Origin: Candidatus Poribacteria bacterium
Lineage (GTDB): Bacteria > Poribacteria > WGA-4E > WGA-3G
Direction: 5' to 3'
DNA: 64,000 nt
Assembly: GCA_012270795.1 (NCBI GenBank)
Contig: JAAXHO010000060.1
Coordinates: 1 to 64,000, forward strand
Shown piece by piece: positions 55,011-64,000 of the stretch. Below the pieces are notes generated by a model. The model was not told the origin of the DNA and made no database searches. It saw only the letters and a list, made by a program, of their open reading frames with translations. How positions within the stretch are numbered: the first letter of the stretch is position 1; every line of letters starts with the position of its first letter. The position numbers were made by a program, and so were the translations under genes.

Positions 55011-55086
55011 TGAGTTGTAGGGGGGAACTCCGAATCGCGACCAAACCCTTTGTTTGTCGCGATTCGGAGTTCTCTCCTACAACTCA
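55011..55086. repeat. Inverted repeat in the gap before the fused kinase gene
   Basis: Arms 55011-55040 and 55056-55086 (ccgaatcgcgac and complement, flanked by tgagttgtagg). A relative of the 'gttgtaggag' palindromes. The rest of 54947-55375 is AT-rich with nothing else seen. Confidence 0.65.
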
Positions 55087-55375
55087 GAATGTAATATTAA
55101 TGAATTAATTGTAAAACCTACTATATATAAATATTAACGGGAGTTTGCATGAATAAGGTACGATGAAATCATATTTTAAAGTCATGTTGACCAATAAGAA
55201 TTATCATACTATAATATATATTGAACATAAATAATGCTCTAATTCACTAAACAGAATAGAGAATAAAAATCAGACTTAATACAAAATTTTCTATGATATT
55301 AAAAAATAACTTCACATCTTTTTGATAGTTAAATATCAACTTGCTCTATTAATATACCACATATAAGGAAGAACA

Positions 55376-57295
55376 ATGAAACTATTCGTCCCTGGGCGTA
55401 TCTGTCTTTTTGGTGAACACACCGATTGGGCGGGTCGTTATCGATTGAATAATGCAGAACTGGAGAAAGGGTACACTATAATAACCAGCACAAACCAGGG
55501 TGTTTATGCTCAAGTACAACCTCATCCTACAAATCTGATCATAAAAACAACACTGAGTGATGGCACACGCTACGGACCTTATACCTTACCCATGGAACCG
55601 GCAGCACTACTTGCGGAAGCTGAAAAAGGAAGCTTTTTTAGTTATGCTGCAGGTGTGGCATATCAAATCTTAACAAATTACCGTGTACAGGGATTAGAAA
55701 TTGATAACTACCTAACCGATTTACCGGTAAAAAAAGGACTCTCTTCCAGTGCAGCAATTTGTGTGTTAGTTGCCCGAGCATTCAACCGAATCTATGACCT
55801 CAAAATGACCACACGAGGAGAAATGGAATATGCCTATCGCGGTGAGACGACAACGCCATCTCGGTGTGGTAGGATGGATCAAGGTTGTGCGTATCAACAT
55901 CCTATACTGATGAGCTTTGATGGCGACCTAATTGATGTCAGAGAGTTCAGTGTTCCAAACAACCTCTATATGGTGATTGTTGATTTGGGGGCAGGTAAGG
56001 ATACCCTCCTCATCTTAAATCAGCTTCATCATTGTTTTCCGTTTGCTGAGAATGAAATGCAGCGAAATGTACAGCATTACTTAGGCCCTTTGAGTGCCGA
56101 AATCACTCGTTCAGCGTATGATGCGCTGCGCCAAGGTGATGCTGAAGCAGTTGGTAAACTTATGACGCGAGCACAACAGGAATTTGACAAACATCTTATC
56201 CCAGCTTGTCCATCACAGTTGACTGCCCCCGTTTTACACAAAGTTCTCAACTACGAACCGATTCAACCTTATATCTGGGGTGGCAAAGGAGTGGGTTCAC
56301 AAGGGGATGGTTCAGCACAGTTCATCGTAAAAGACGAAGAGAGCCAACGCCGCGTCATTGAGATAATTGAACGTGATTTGAAGATGTCATGTTTGAAACT
56401 TGTTATTGAAGCGAGTCGGCATGTTCGCAAGGCAGTGATTCCTGCAGCAGGCTTTGGCACACGTCTCTTTCCCGCGTCAAAAGCAATGAAAAAGGAACTT
56501 TTTCCCGTTATAGACAGTGATGGACGTGCAAAACCCGCAATTATGGCTATCATTGAAGAGACTATCAATGCGGGGATTGAGGAAGTTTGTCTTATCGTGC
56601 AAAGTCGGGATATAGATCTCTTTGAATCCTTCTTTAAAACACCGCCGCGTATTGAACATTACAACAAACTGAGTAAAGAAAATAGAGCTTATTGTGATTA
56701 CTTGTTGGAACTTGGCAGTCGTATCTCATTTGTTACTCAGGACGTTCAAGAAGGTTTTGGACACGCGGTTTATTGTGCAAGGGATTGGGTTGGTAATGAA
56801 CCTTTCCTACTGATGTTAGGCGATCATCTCTATGGGTCAGATGAACCGCAATCATGTGCGAAACAGGTTTTAACTGCGTATGAACAGGTAGGACACAGTG
56901 TCGTAGGATTAAAAGAAACTCCGATTGATGAGCTTTCTAACTTCGGTTGTGTTACTGGTGTGTGGCAAGATGAAGGTACCATGCTGTCAGTAACTGAGTT
57001 CTATGAAAAACCAGATCCAGAATATGCAAGACTTCATTTACATATAGATGGAATGGATGAGGACAAATTTCTTACTGTCTTTGGTATTTATGTGATTGAA
57101 CCGCAGATATTTGGGTTTCTTGAGCAGAATATTGAACACAACTTCCGTGAACGTGGTGAGTTTCAACTTACTTCATGTTTAGATGATTTACGAAAAGCAG
57201 ATGGGTTTTCTGGATATGTCGTCAAGGGACGTAGATTTGACATTGGACTGCCTGAGGAATATAGACAGACTGTGATAGGATTTAAAAATGTGTAA
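55376..57295 (+). CDS. Fused GHMP sugar kinase and GalU-like sugar-1-phosphate nucleotidyltransferase
   Basis: 639 residues. Residues 1-340 are a GHMP kinase of the galactokinase/arabinokinase type: GRICLFGEHTDWAG (7-20), the ATP motif KKGLSSSAA (119-127), motif 3 GGKGVGSQGDGSAQF (~302-316). Residues ~348-639 are a UTP-glucose-1-phosphate-uridylyltransferase-like domain: VIPAAGFGTRLFPASKAMKK, MLGDHLYG with the metal Asp, and FYEKPD. One protein should thus phosphorylate a free sugar at C1 and couple it to a nucleotide, a salvage route to an NDP-sugar, with the domain order kinase first. Sugar and nucleotide are not determined. Start by AAGGAAGAAC. Confidence 0.88.
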   Translation: MKLFVPGRICLFGEHTDWAGRYRLNNAELEKGYTIITSTNQGVYAQVQPHPTNLIIKTTLSDGTRYGPYTLPMEPAALLAEAEKGSFFSYAAGVAYQILTNYRVQGLEIDNYLTDLPVKKGLSSSAAICVLVARAFNRIYDLKMTTRGEMEYAYRGETTTPSRCGRMDQGCAYQHPILMSFDGDLIDVREFSVPNNLYMVIVDLGAGKDTLLILNQLHHCFPFAENEMQRNVQHYLGPLSAEITRSAYDALRQGDAEAVGKLMTRAQQEFDKHLIPACPSQLTAPVLHKVLNYEPIQPYIWGGKGVGSQGDGSAQFIVKDEESQRRVIEIIERDLKMSCLKLVIEASRHVRKAVIPAAGFGTRLFPASKAMKKELFPVIDSDGRAKPAIMAIIEETINAGIEEVCLIVQSRDIDLFESFFKTPPRIEHYNKLSKENRAYCDYLLELGSRISFVTQDVQEGFGHAVYCARDWVGNEPFLLMLGDHLYGSDEPQSCAKQVLTAYEQVGHSVVGLKETPIDELSNFGCVTGVWQDEGTMLSVTEFYEKPDPEYARLHLHIDGMDEDKFLTVFGIYVIEPQIFGFLEQNIEHNFRERGEFQLTSCLDDLRKADGFSGYVVKGRRFDIGLPEEYRQTVIGFKNV

Positions 57296-57319
57296 TAAGC
57301 CAAAAAGATAGGAGAAATG

Positions 57320-57958
57320 TTAAAAAGTGTATTTAATAGTGCCTTCTGAATAAGATGCTACTTCATAGGGTCCAAAAATAAGACGAATACCGATCGGATT
57401 ATCTTTGTCAGGAGGATGTACTTGCCAAATTACATTATCTAAACTATCTTTCAACCAGTAATTGTCCTCTTTAATCCGATTGTTTACTTGAGTTAGTAGT
57501 TCTCCTATTGAGATACCTTTGGTTTTCAAGTATTCAGTTAGGGATATGTCTTTATTGTTGTGGAGTGTGTAGGATACGTATTTGGTCATACCATGTGCCC
57601 CACCTGCGAACTCGTAGTCTGTAATAAGAATACTCTCATACTCGCCAACAATAACACGTTCTAAGGTAATATCAAGTGTGAATGGTAGTGCTACACTTTT
57701 AGGATATTTTCTTTCGAACTCAATAGCACTTTTGAGTATAGTTTCCCTTCGTTCGTTGATATATTCTTCTATCGTATCTTGTTTTTGGTGACCTTCAAGC
57801 CACTTAGGTTTTTTGAATGTCAAACTAAAAGCGGATGTGTTAGAAGGTGGTTCAGAAGTATTTGCGTTCTTATCATCCCTTTTATGAACTAATACCCAAT
57901 ACAGACCGACTAAAACTAAAAGTATTACAATACTTGTAACTATGTTTTTGGCTTTCAT
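57320..57958 (-). CDS. Membrane-anchored DUF3298-type protein
   Basis: 212 residues. One N-terminal membrane helix (MKAKNIVTSIVILLVLVGLY), then a soluble outer domain. The pattern YPKSVALPFTLDITLERVIV, YEFAGGAHGMTKYVSYTLHN, then SLTEYLKTKGISIGELL matches the DUF4163/DUF3298 (RsiV-type) fold, which in RsiV binds lysozyme. No sigma factor is adjacent, so an anti-sigma role is not supported. Ribosome site GGTGGAAATATT. Family call moderately sure, role unknown. Confidence 0.75.
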   Translation of the reverse strand: MKAKNIVTSIVILLVLVGLYWVLVHKRDDKNANTSEPPSNTSAFSLTFKKPKWLEGHQKQDTIEEYINERRETILKSAIEFERKYPKSVALPFTLDITLERVIVGEYESILITDYEFAGGAHGMTKYVSYTLHNNKDISLTEYLKTKGISIGELLTQVNNRIKEDNYWLKDSLDNVIWQVHPPDKDNPIGIRLIFGPYEVASYSEGTIKYTF

Positions 57959-58002
57959 AATATTTCCACCTTAGATACATTACAACAGATAAATATTATG
58001 TT

Positions 58003-58159
58003 ATACCATTTCTAAATGATAATGTCTCATTAGCTGTAGGGATATGGTAGGAGCGACCTCCTGGTCGCGACCGGGAGGTCGCTCCTACCGAAGAGAAGCA
58101 CCCCAACCAGCAATAACAGTGGAATTCCTTAATGAGACAATATTTTTTAGAATTGGTAT
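58003..58159. mobile_element. MITE-like element, family A, copy 4 (inverted)
   Basis: 157 bp, in the opposite orientation to the other three copies, from 'ataccatttctaaa' to 'ttagaattggtat', with the core 'ggtaggagcgacctcctggt' palindrome and 'gtggaattccttaatgagac' on the right. It fills the gap between two minus-strand genes. Confidence 0.78.
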
Positions 58160-58191
58160 TAGATTTCAGTACACATTGGTTGACATTGTGC

Positions 58192-61100
58192 CTATTTTTC
58201 CAAAGTGCCATCTGTAGAATTTGCTGTTAATTTGATTACTACAATCGTCAAATCGTCATACTGCTCTTCGTCTTGTACAAAGTTCTGAACATCATCTACA
58301 ATATGCTGAATTACCTCTTCAGCAGTACTTTCATCTGGTATTCTGGCGACCAATTCATTGAAACGGTCGGATCCATACATATCGTGGTTAGCGTTGAGAG
58401 CTTCAATCAATCCATCCGTGTGGAATATAAAGATATCTCCCTCTTCTAAATCTACAGTTGTAGCTTCGTATTGAACATTTTTCCTACTTCCGAGCGGTAA
58501 GTCAGTATTTTCTATTTCAATGATTTCGGTCCTGCGCTTGAGTAGTGGGTAGGGTTGTCCCCCGTTTGCATAGTCAATTTGTTTTTTGTTTGCATCTAAT
58601 ACTGCTAAATTAAGAGCTATAAAACTGGGTCCATACATTCGAGGAGCCAATCCATCATTAAGGTTTCTTAAAATAACATCCGATTCAGACATAAACCTTG
58701 AAACTTCATGTAACATACCGTTTGTAAGTACAGCATTCATTGCCCCGCGTATGCCTTTTCCTGCGGCATCTGCGACAGCGATTGCAGTTCTACCATTTTC
58801 AACTGTGAGATAGTCGAAGAAGTCGCCTCCGACTTGAGTCGCCGGTATAGACATACCAGCAATATCAAATTGTTGTATGTCTGGTGCTTTATCGGGTAAT
58901 AGTCCCATTTGTATATTTTGTGCTTCGTTTATTTCTGCACGGATACGTTGCATTTCAGCTTCTTCTTTTTCTCTCATTTCAATGCGTAATTGTGCAGTGT
59001 GTCGACGGTTCACAACTAACCTAAAAATCAGAGAACCGACAGCAGCGATAAAAATTAGTGTTGGCAAATAATTTCTCCAACGGCTCCAAATAGGTTGATC
59101 AATAGTAAAATTCAGGACAGTAGGTTGTTGTGTATATGGCCAACCTTGTCGAAAACCTTTTATCAAGAAAGTATAGTTACCGGATTTTAAACCTTCATAT
59201 TGAATTCGTGGAGGGTGTCTATTTTCCCCGAGTTCTTCTGGCAAAAAGGTTTGCTTTATATCCCCTTTTAATAAGGTTTCATTAGGTTGTTTTATGTTTG
59301 AAGAAACAGTTGACCATTTATTATTTTCGACCCCGATTAGTCTGAACCTATATTCCATATCATCACGGAGTGGGTTTATTCCTTCAAAATTGATAGTTAT
59401 ATTTTTTATTCGCGCGGGTAGTAGTTCTGTCAAATCAGTAAAAGTGCGTTTCCCAGAATCGGCAAGGAAAGGTTCTGTGAATGTTTTTCCTGCATCAACG
59501 GATGTGATTCGGCAAAATGGTAGTACACCGAGACTTGCACGATACTGTGTTGCTCCTCCTTCGCTACCGAACCATAGGTCTTCTTCATTTGTCGCGTGAA
59601 TACTTGAAACGTTGTTATGTATGAGTCCATCTTTAGTTGAAATAGATAGGAAACTGTTCCCATCATATCTGACGACACCGCCCCCCCATGTAGCAAACCA
59701 GAGATTACCCCAATGGTCTTCATGGACATCACGAAGATCATCCACAAGGAATCCATCCGAAGTTGTATAAGTCGTAACAGTTTCATGGTCATACCGTATT
59801 GCGCCTTGGGCAGTTGCTAACCAGAGATCACCGTTCGTTGTAATTTGGTGTCTTCTAACGTCAATTACATCAACAGATATTGCTTTTTTTAGTTCTGTGC
59901 CAGAGTAAGTTTTTATACTGTCTCTAAAAACAAAGGTCATCAATTCTGTTTCACCTGTTTCCGATTCATTTGAATTATCCTCTTGACCTACCGTAGGAGT
60001 AGAATTTGGGTCTATAACCCCATTGGTTTGTATCGTTAGCAGTGGTGCACCACTTGCTGAACCTGGTAGTTCAGTCAATGCGTTAGCAATTTCAGGATTA
60101 TCCCAATACATCAGTTGTCCACTTGAGGTATTGTAAAACCATTGTACATCCTGTTCATCAGAAGTAGGGGATATTGGTATGACTGATTGCAATGGTAGCA
60201 GTTCTGTATGGATTGTTCCAGTAACTTGACCTGTATTTATCTGGATATTTGAATATCGTTTTACATCTCCAGTATCATAATAACACCAAAGTCGGTTGTG
60301 CGTGTCTGTGTGAAGTGCCGTAATTACATCAGGCGGTTGTGGTAGAGATTTGATAATAAGAAATTCAATCAACTCAAAAGTTTCACGGGAAGTAAAGCGG
60401 TATAGTCCATTACTTCTTGGTAAGAATAACCACCCCCCTAAAGATATCCAAGGATCTGTTCCCATGGAAACAATTGGCGGAGAATCGTGAAAGAGGGGTT
60501 CTCCCCCAGGCCCTATTTCAGGTTGCATCATGAGAGAAAGATCTTCAAATTCTCCGTTTCTATAACGGTAAACTCTGTAATAAGTGGACTGATTTTGAAC
60601 TTGAAATGGCTTATCTATAAACCAAATATATCCATCGGCTTCAAATATTTTTATTATATCAATGCGTCTATTATATATCTGGTTTGTAATATTATCATCA
60701 TTGCCAAGAATTGTATGTTTTGTTGTATGTTCAACTAACGGATATTGAATAAGTTTTTCTTCATCTGCGTTGTACTTTGCCACACCCCCAGGGATACTAA
60801 GCCACAGAGTCCCAGAACTGTCAGTGTACATCAATCGAACACTGTTACTTCCTAAAGTTGCCCGTGTTGTGTGATTAACAATGACGGGTTGAGGTTCGAA
60901 TGAAGTAACACCGTTATCATGTCCAAACCATATTTTACCGTCTAATCCCTCAAAAACGGTCAAGATGTTATCACTACCTAAACCATTATCTACACCGTAG
61001 ACTTTTGGTGCTAATTCTGGTGAGTCGGTAAGTGGTGAATCCAATTGAAAAACACCTGTACTGTTATTTTCAAAAAACTTATTATCATATAAATGTGCGC

Positions 61101-62118
61101 CAGACTGACTTGCAAACCAGAGTTTATTCCATGCATCTTCAATTTCAAAAGAGCCATGTAAGAAATAATTTGGGTTGGCTTCTACAGAAAAACTCCTTAA
61201 TCGCTGCAGTTTTTCCCCATCCCACCAATTCAATTGTTGATGATCCCTAAACCAAATTCTTCCGTGAGAATCACTCTTTACATTTACATTTTGATATTGC
61301 ATTGATGTTGTATTCTCGGGTGTTCCACTTTGTTTAGGTGTTTCAATTGATTTATTAAGAATTTTCTCAAATTGTGTACCGTCATATTTTAGTAGAAGGG
61401 ATTTTCCACCGAACCAAAGATTATCGTCTCTGTCTTGAATGATCACTTGGACTGACCGATCTTTTGAAAGGTTTGGCAGATTTTCGTGTCTTCTCAGTGT
61501 TCCAACCTGCCACATATTTGTGTCTTGCTGAAAACTGATAATTAGTACACCTTGGGCATCGCTCCCACCTATCCAATAAGTGTCATCGTTACTTTGGAAT
61601 ATGACATTTATTTTAGCAATGGAGGTCGCTGTAATGTTTATTGGGTAGGCTTGTGGTATTTCCTCACTATTCAACGCAGAATATCGCGTAATAGAATTGT
61701 TTCCACCAATCCAAACATCCCCTACATTGTCAATAGCAAGACAGTTTCCATCATTAACATAGGAGAAAGTCTGACCATCATATCTACTTATAACACCTTC
61801 ACCTTCTGAAGGATGCTGGCTTAGAAACCAGACATGTCCCCACTTGTCCTCTACCATTTTTTTAGTCGTACCACGAAAGACGTTTGAATCACCGGAATAC
61901 GGAATAAAGGTGTTTCCATCAAATCGACTTACCCCCCCACGGTCAGAACCGAACCATAACACGCCTCTGCTATCCTGAAATATTACGGGTACAACTGGAC
62001 CGACAAGACCGTCAGCGACAGTGTATGTTTTCATTTGTTCAAATGCTTCAATAGATTGTGCATTAACAATGAAAGAAATGAAAATAGTAATGAGGATAAA
62101 TTTTTTCATAAGATTCAT
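58192..62118 (-). CDS. Propeller sensor with SpoIIE-type PP2C phosphatase output
   Basis: 1308 residues (the start could also be the ATG at 62109). A signal peptide/anchor (MKKFILITIFISFIVNAQSI), then a periplasmic sensor of two-component-regulator propeller repeats over ~900 residues (QDSRGVLWFGSDRGGVSRFD; EDHWGNLWFATWGGGVVRYD and others). A Y_Y_Y-type beta domain follows near 910-990 (NPLRDDMEYRFRLIGVENNK), then a membrane helix near 1010-1028 and a coiled linker. The C-terminal SpoIIE phosphatase has VGGDFFDY and VADAAGKG, with the late metal Asp in EEQYDDLTIVVI. Such proteins read an outside ligand and dephosphorylate an anti-sigma-antagonist or similar. The partner is not in the window. 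Confidence 0.9.
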   Translation of the reverse strand: MNLMKKFILITIFISFIVNAQSIEAFEQMKTYTVADGLVGPVVPVIFQDSRGVLWFGSDRGGVSRFDGNTFIPYSGDSNVFRGTTKKMVEDKWGHVWFLSQHPSEGEGVISRYDGQTFSYVNDGNCLAIDNVGDVWIGGNNSITRYSALNSEEIPQAYPINITATSIAKINVIFQSNDDTYWIGGSDAQGVLIISFQQDTNMWQVGTLRRHENLPNLSKDRSVQVIIQDRDDNLWFGGKSLLLKYDGTQFEKILNKSIETPKQSGTPENTTSMQYQNVNVKSDSHGRIWFRDHQQLNWWDGEKLQRLRSFSVEANPNYFLHGSFEIEDAWNKLWFASQSGAHLYDNKFFENNSTGVFQLDSPLTDSPELAPKVYGVDNGLGSDNILTVFEGLDGKIWFGHDNGVTSFEPQPVIVNHTTRATLGSNSVRLMYTDSSGTLWLSIPGGVAKYNADEEKLIQYPLVEHTTKHTILGNDDNITNQIYNRRIDIIKIFEADGYIWFIDKPFQVQNQSTYYRVYRYRNGEFEDLSLMMQPEIGPGGEPLFHDSPPIVSMGTDPWISLGGWLFLPRSNGLYRFTSRETFELIEFLIIKSLPQPPDVITALHTDTHNRLWCYYDTGDVKRYSNIQINTGQVTGTIHTELLPLQSVIPISPTSDEQDVQWFYNTSSGQLMYWDNPEIANALTELPGSASGAPLLTIQTNGVIDPNSTPTVGQEDNSNESETGETELMTFVFRDSIKTYSGTELKKAISVDVIDVRRHQITTNGDLWLATAQGAIRYDHETVTTYTTSDGFLVDDLRDVHEDHWGNLWFATWGGGVVRYDGNSFLSISTKDGLIHNNVSSIHATNEEDLWFGSEGGATQYRASLGVLPFCRITSVDAGKTFTEPFLADSGKRTFTDLTELLPARIKNITINFEGINPLRDDMEYRFRLIGVENNKWSTVSSNIKQPNETLLKGDIKQTFLPEELGENRHPPRIQYEGLKSGNYTFLIKGFRQGWPYTQQPTVLNFTIDQPIWSRWRNYLPTLIFIAAVGSLIFRLVVNRRHTAQLRIEMREKEEAEMQRIRAEINEAQNIQMGLLPDKAPDIQQFDIAGMSIPATQVGGDFFDYLTVENGRTAIAVADAAGKGIRGAMNAVLTNGMLHEVSRFMSESDVILRNLNDGLAPRMYGPSFIALNLAVLDANKKQIDYANGGQPYPLLKRRTEIIEIENTDLPLGSRKNVQYEATTVDLEEGDIFIFHTDGLIEALNANHDMYGSDRFNELVARIPDESTAEEVIQHIVDDVQNFVQDEEQYDDLTIVVIKLTANSTDGTLEK

Positions 62119-62133
62119 AATAAACTGCTATTT

Positions 62134-62266
62134 CAGGACTTACGCAAATTTGGGTGTTCCTGTTTAGAATTTTGTTTGTTCAAGGATTTTATCCCGGATT
62201 TTTTGTCATTTTCAGGGATTTACCCCCCTTTATCCCCCCGCAAGCGAGGGGAATGCGTAAGTCCTG
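62134..62266. mobile_element. 133-bp MITE with 'caggacttacgca' ends and 5-bp duplication
   Basis: Perfect 13-bp terminal inverted repeats, caggacttacgca (62134-62146) and tgcgtaagtcctg (62254-62266). TATTT flanks both sides (62129-62133, 62267-62271). The body contains 'cccccctttatccccc' also seen inside the MITE at 17667. It lies just upstream of the sensor-phosphatase start and may affect its promoter. 62296-62352 is a hairpin of the 'cttccagtttgcgc' type. Confidence 0.75.
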
Positions 62267-62372
62267 TATTTTTTACTTACCCCAAGTTGCTCTATATAAG
62301 TAACGTAAACTTCCAGTTTGCGCACTCAGTAGCACAATCTGGAAGATTATGCTACTTATGTGTCATTTAGAT

Positions 62373-63551
62373 TTACTTAGTAGAAAAATCTCTAATCCGT
62401 GTTATTGCCTCTTCAATGACTTTATCAGGATATGTAAGTGAAATTCGGAAAAAACCTTCACTCCACTGCCCATATCCGAGACCAGGTGTAACAACGACCC
62501 CTGCATCTTCAAGGAGTGCAGTCGCAAATGCGCGGCTTGAACCATTAAATCGTTCTGGAACTGGTGCCCAGATATACATTGTGGCTTTTGGTTTGTCTAT
62601 AGACCAACCACTTTGTGTTAATGCATCTACCACCATGTCTCTACGTTTTTGGTATATTTGGTTCAGTTTTGGTGTAACTTCATCAGCGATAGAAAGAGCT
62701 TTGGCTCCAGAGAATTGTAATGCACGCAGCGACCCGTTGTCAATATTATCTTTTACTTTTTTCACTGCTTCCACAACATTTGGATTTCCTACAACAAAAC
62801 CTAATCGCCAACCTGTCATATTAAAAGCTTTGCTCAAAGAGAAGAATTCTACAGAAACTTCATCAGCTCCATCTATCTGTAAAATACTTGGAGAACGATA
62901 ACCGTCATAGGTGTTTTCGCTATATGCGTTGTCGTGTGCGATCAGGATATTGTTCTGTCTTCCAAATTCTACAGCACGTTTAAAGAAGTCTAAATCAGCA
63001 GTTGCTGTCGTTGGATTGTTTGGATAGTTTATCCATAGCACTTTTGCAAGACGTTTTACTTCATCGGGAATATCGTCAAAGTCAATATAAAAACCATTAT
63101 CTCGTAAAAGTGGTGCATAATATGTAGTTGCACTTGCAAATACATGCCCGATGTTATAAGTCGGATAACCCGGACTTGCTGCTATTCCAACATCCCCAGG
63201 ATTTAGAATGCCCAACGCCATTTTCACAATTGCATCTTTGCTACCGAGTGTTGTTACAATTTGATTATCAGACAACGATACATTAAAGCGATGTTTATAG
63301 AACCGCTGTACTGCCTCTGGGAATTCCGGTACTGGATTATCACAACCGTAGCGATGTCTATCTGAGTCCGATGTATCTTGAATAGTACTACATAATGTAT
63401 CAACAACGGGGTCGGGTGTTGGGATGTCTGGATCACCAATTCCAAGGCTGATGACATCCACACCACGTTCTTTGGCAGCTTTCATTTTTTGGCGAATATC
63501 CACAAATAGATATGGTGGAAGTTTGTGTAACCGTTCTGCAAGTGTAATCAA
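62373..63551 (-). CDS. PLP aminotransferase, LL-diaminopimelate aminotransferase type
   Basis: About 392 residues from a TTG at 63551, 11 bases behind AGGAG; the frame is open to a TTG at 63572, which overlaps that ribosome site. N-terminus LHKLPPYLFVDIRQKMKAAK and ISLGIGDPDIPTPDPVVD are typical of DapL-like enzymes. INYPNNPTTA is the NPT site, and FFSLSKAFNMTGWRLGF carries the PLP lysine. DapL makes LL-diaminopimelate from tetrahydrodipicolinate for lysine and peptidoglycan. Close relatives use other amino acids, so the specific reaction is likely but not proven. Confidence 0.85.
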   Translation of the reverse strand: MITLAERLHKLPPYLFVDIRQKMKAAKERGVDVISLGIGDPDIPTPDPVVDTLCSTIQDTSDSDRHRYGCDNPVPEFPEAVQRFYKHRFNVSLSDNQIVTTLGSKDAIVKMALGILNPGDVGIAASPGYPTYNIGHVFASATTYYAPLLRDNGFYIDFDDIPDEVKRLAKVLWINYPNNPTTATADLDFFKRAVEFGRQNNILIAHDNAYSENTYDGYRSPSILQIDGADEVSVEFFSLSKAFNMTGWRLGFVVGNPNVVEAVKKVKDNIDNGSLRALQFSGAKALSIADEVTPKLNQIYQKRRDMVVDALTQSGWSIDKPKATMYIWAPVPERFNGSSRAFATALLEDAGVVVTPGLGYGQWSEGFFRISLTYPDKVIEEAITRIRDFSTK

Positions 63552-63649
63552 AATAGTATGTACTCCTATCAATTTTCCTTACGAAAGGATATTCTAAATT
63601 TTAAGTATGTTTTGATTGTATCAACCAAAACGTCTTTTATCAAACTGAC

Positions 63650-63780
63650 ATTTTAGTAGATTTAAGAATTACCTGAACACTTTGATCTATGCGTTTAGCA
63701 ACCTAACGGACTGCGTGTGTTGTAGTACCGCTTGTTAGGTTGTGTTCCGTTTCTGCACAACCTAACAGGTGGTGCTACAG
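63650..63780. repeat. Second copy of the dispersed 'ttacctgaacac' repeat
   Basis: The sequence from 'tttaagaattacctgaacac' to 'cacaacctaacaggtggtg' matches 27405-27535, with the head-to-head palindrome present. No gene in 63573-63805. Confidence 0.7.
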
Positions 63781-63805
63781 GCTTTACTATATATCAATTA
63801 TATAC

Positions 63806-64000
63806 CTATTCTATTTCAACGACTTTATATTTCAAGATAGTTCCACTTTGTCCAGTGATTATACCAGATCGTGAACTGCTCATTTGGATTGCTGTTAGGT
63901 CTGTTAGCGTATCCGTTCGTTGAGGTCTCCAATTTTCTCCGCTATCCTTCGTGTGAAGCACAAGCCCGTTTTTCCCGACAATCCAACCTTCCTCTTTTGT
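63806..64000 (-). CDS. Ycf48/BNR-like propeller protein, C-terminal end (cut by window)
   Basis: An open frame with no start runs from the window edge to TAG at 63806-63808, 64 residues. It reads EEGWIVGKNGLVLHTKDSGE, then NWRPQRTDTLTDLTAIQMSS and GIITGQSGTILKY. The G-W-x-V-G-x-x-G-x-(V/I)-L-x-T-x-D-x-G-x-x-W repeat is the blade of Ycf48-like (photosystem II assembly-factor-related) and BNR propellers, which in non-phototrophs are secreted proteins of unknown role. Gene continues beyond 64000. Confidence 0.8.
   Translation of the reverse strand, partial: TKEEGWIVGKNGLVLHTKDSGENWRPQRTDTLTDLTAIQMSSSRSGIITGQSGTILKYKVVEIE

Noticed and set aside
57320-57958. Anti-sigma factor RsiV
   Set aside because: Only the DUF3298-like outer domain is shared; no cytoplasmic sigma-binding part and no adjacent ECF sigma gene.

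Overview
The window is AT-rich bacterial chromosome. Its gene content is what I would expect from Candidatus Poribacteria or a related PVC/sponge-associated lineage. The signs are three Gfo/Idh/MocA oxidoreductases, a sulfatase, tandem PQQ-type beta-propellers, Uma2 and Rpn nuclease genes, WD40/FlgD-type secreted proteins (here a fossil), and many short palindromic repeats and MITEs between genes. This assignment is inference from content; there is no rRNA or other marker in the window, and I saw no tRNA and no CRISPR array.

Layout. 0.5-6.5 kb: an oxidoreductase (-), an aminotransferase-sulfatase pair (+), and a membrane-anchored metalloprotease with its partner (+). 7.0-11.9 kb: an XRE regulator, an ImmA/IrrE metallopeptidase broken by an 11-bp tandem duplication, and a two-protein module of unknown function that is also frameshifted; it looks like a decayed accessory or defence island. 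12.4-16.9 kb: pyruvate phosphate dikinase, two tandem Uma2 nucleases and a cupin. 17.0-18.4 kb: two gene fossils and nested MITEs. 18.4-25.3 kb: an oxidoreductase, a frameshifted nuclease overlapping rtcB, then a flavin disulfide reductase and a D-aminoacylase-like amidohydrolase on the minus strand. 25.4-32.7 kb: a MITE with perfect target-site duplication, a consensus promoter with a long leader, and a PspA/AAA+ gene set (two-TM coiled-coil protein, PspA-like protein, large unknown protein, double-AAA ATPase). This is the most coherent candidate system. 32.8-36.3 kb: oxidoreductase, pterin dehydratase, a four-repeat protein and an SDR. 36.4-47.1 kb: a minus-strand run of two PQQ propellers, two M16 peptidases and a third propeller. 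47.4-49.7 kb: membrane/coiled-coil genes, one split by a 32-bp tandem duplication. 50.6-57.3 kb: metH, a VOC protein and a fused sugar kinase-nucleotidyltransferase. 57.3-64 kb: a DUF3298 protein, a giant propeller-SpoIIE phosphatase, an LL-DAP-type aminotransferase and the end of a Ycf48-like gene cut by the window edge.

Three themes recur. (1) Genes are duplicated in tandem (Uma2, PQQ, M16). (2) Genes are broken by short perfect tandem duplications (11 and 32 bp; a 22-bp one lies at a start codon) or by one-base changes in short homopolymers. The latter could be sequencing error. (3) Gaps between genes are filled by at least five families of inverted-repeat elements, some inserted into each other.
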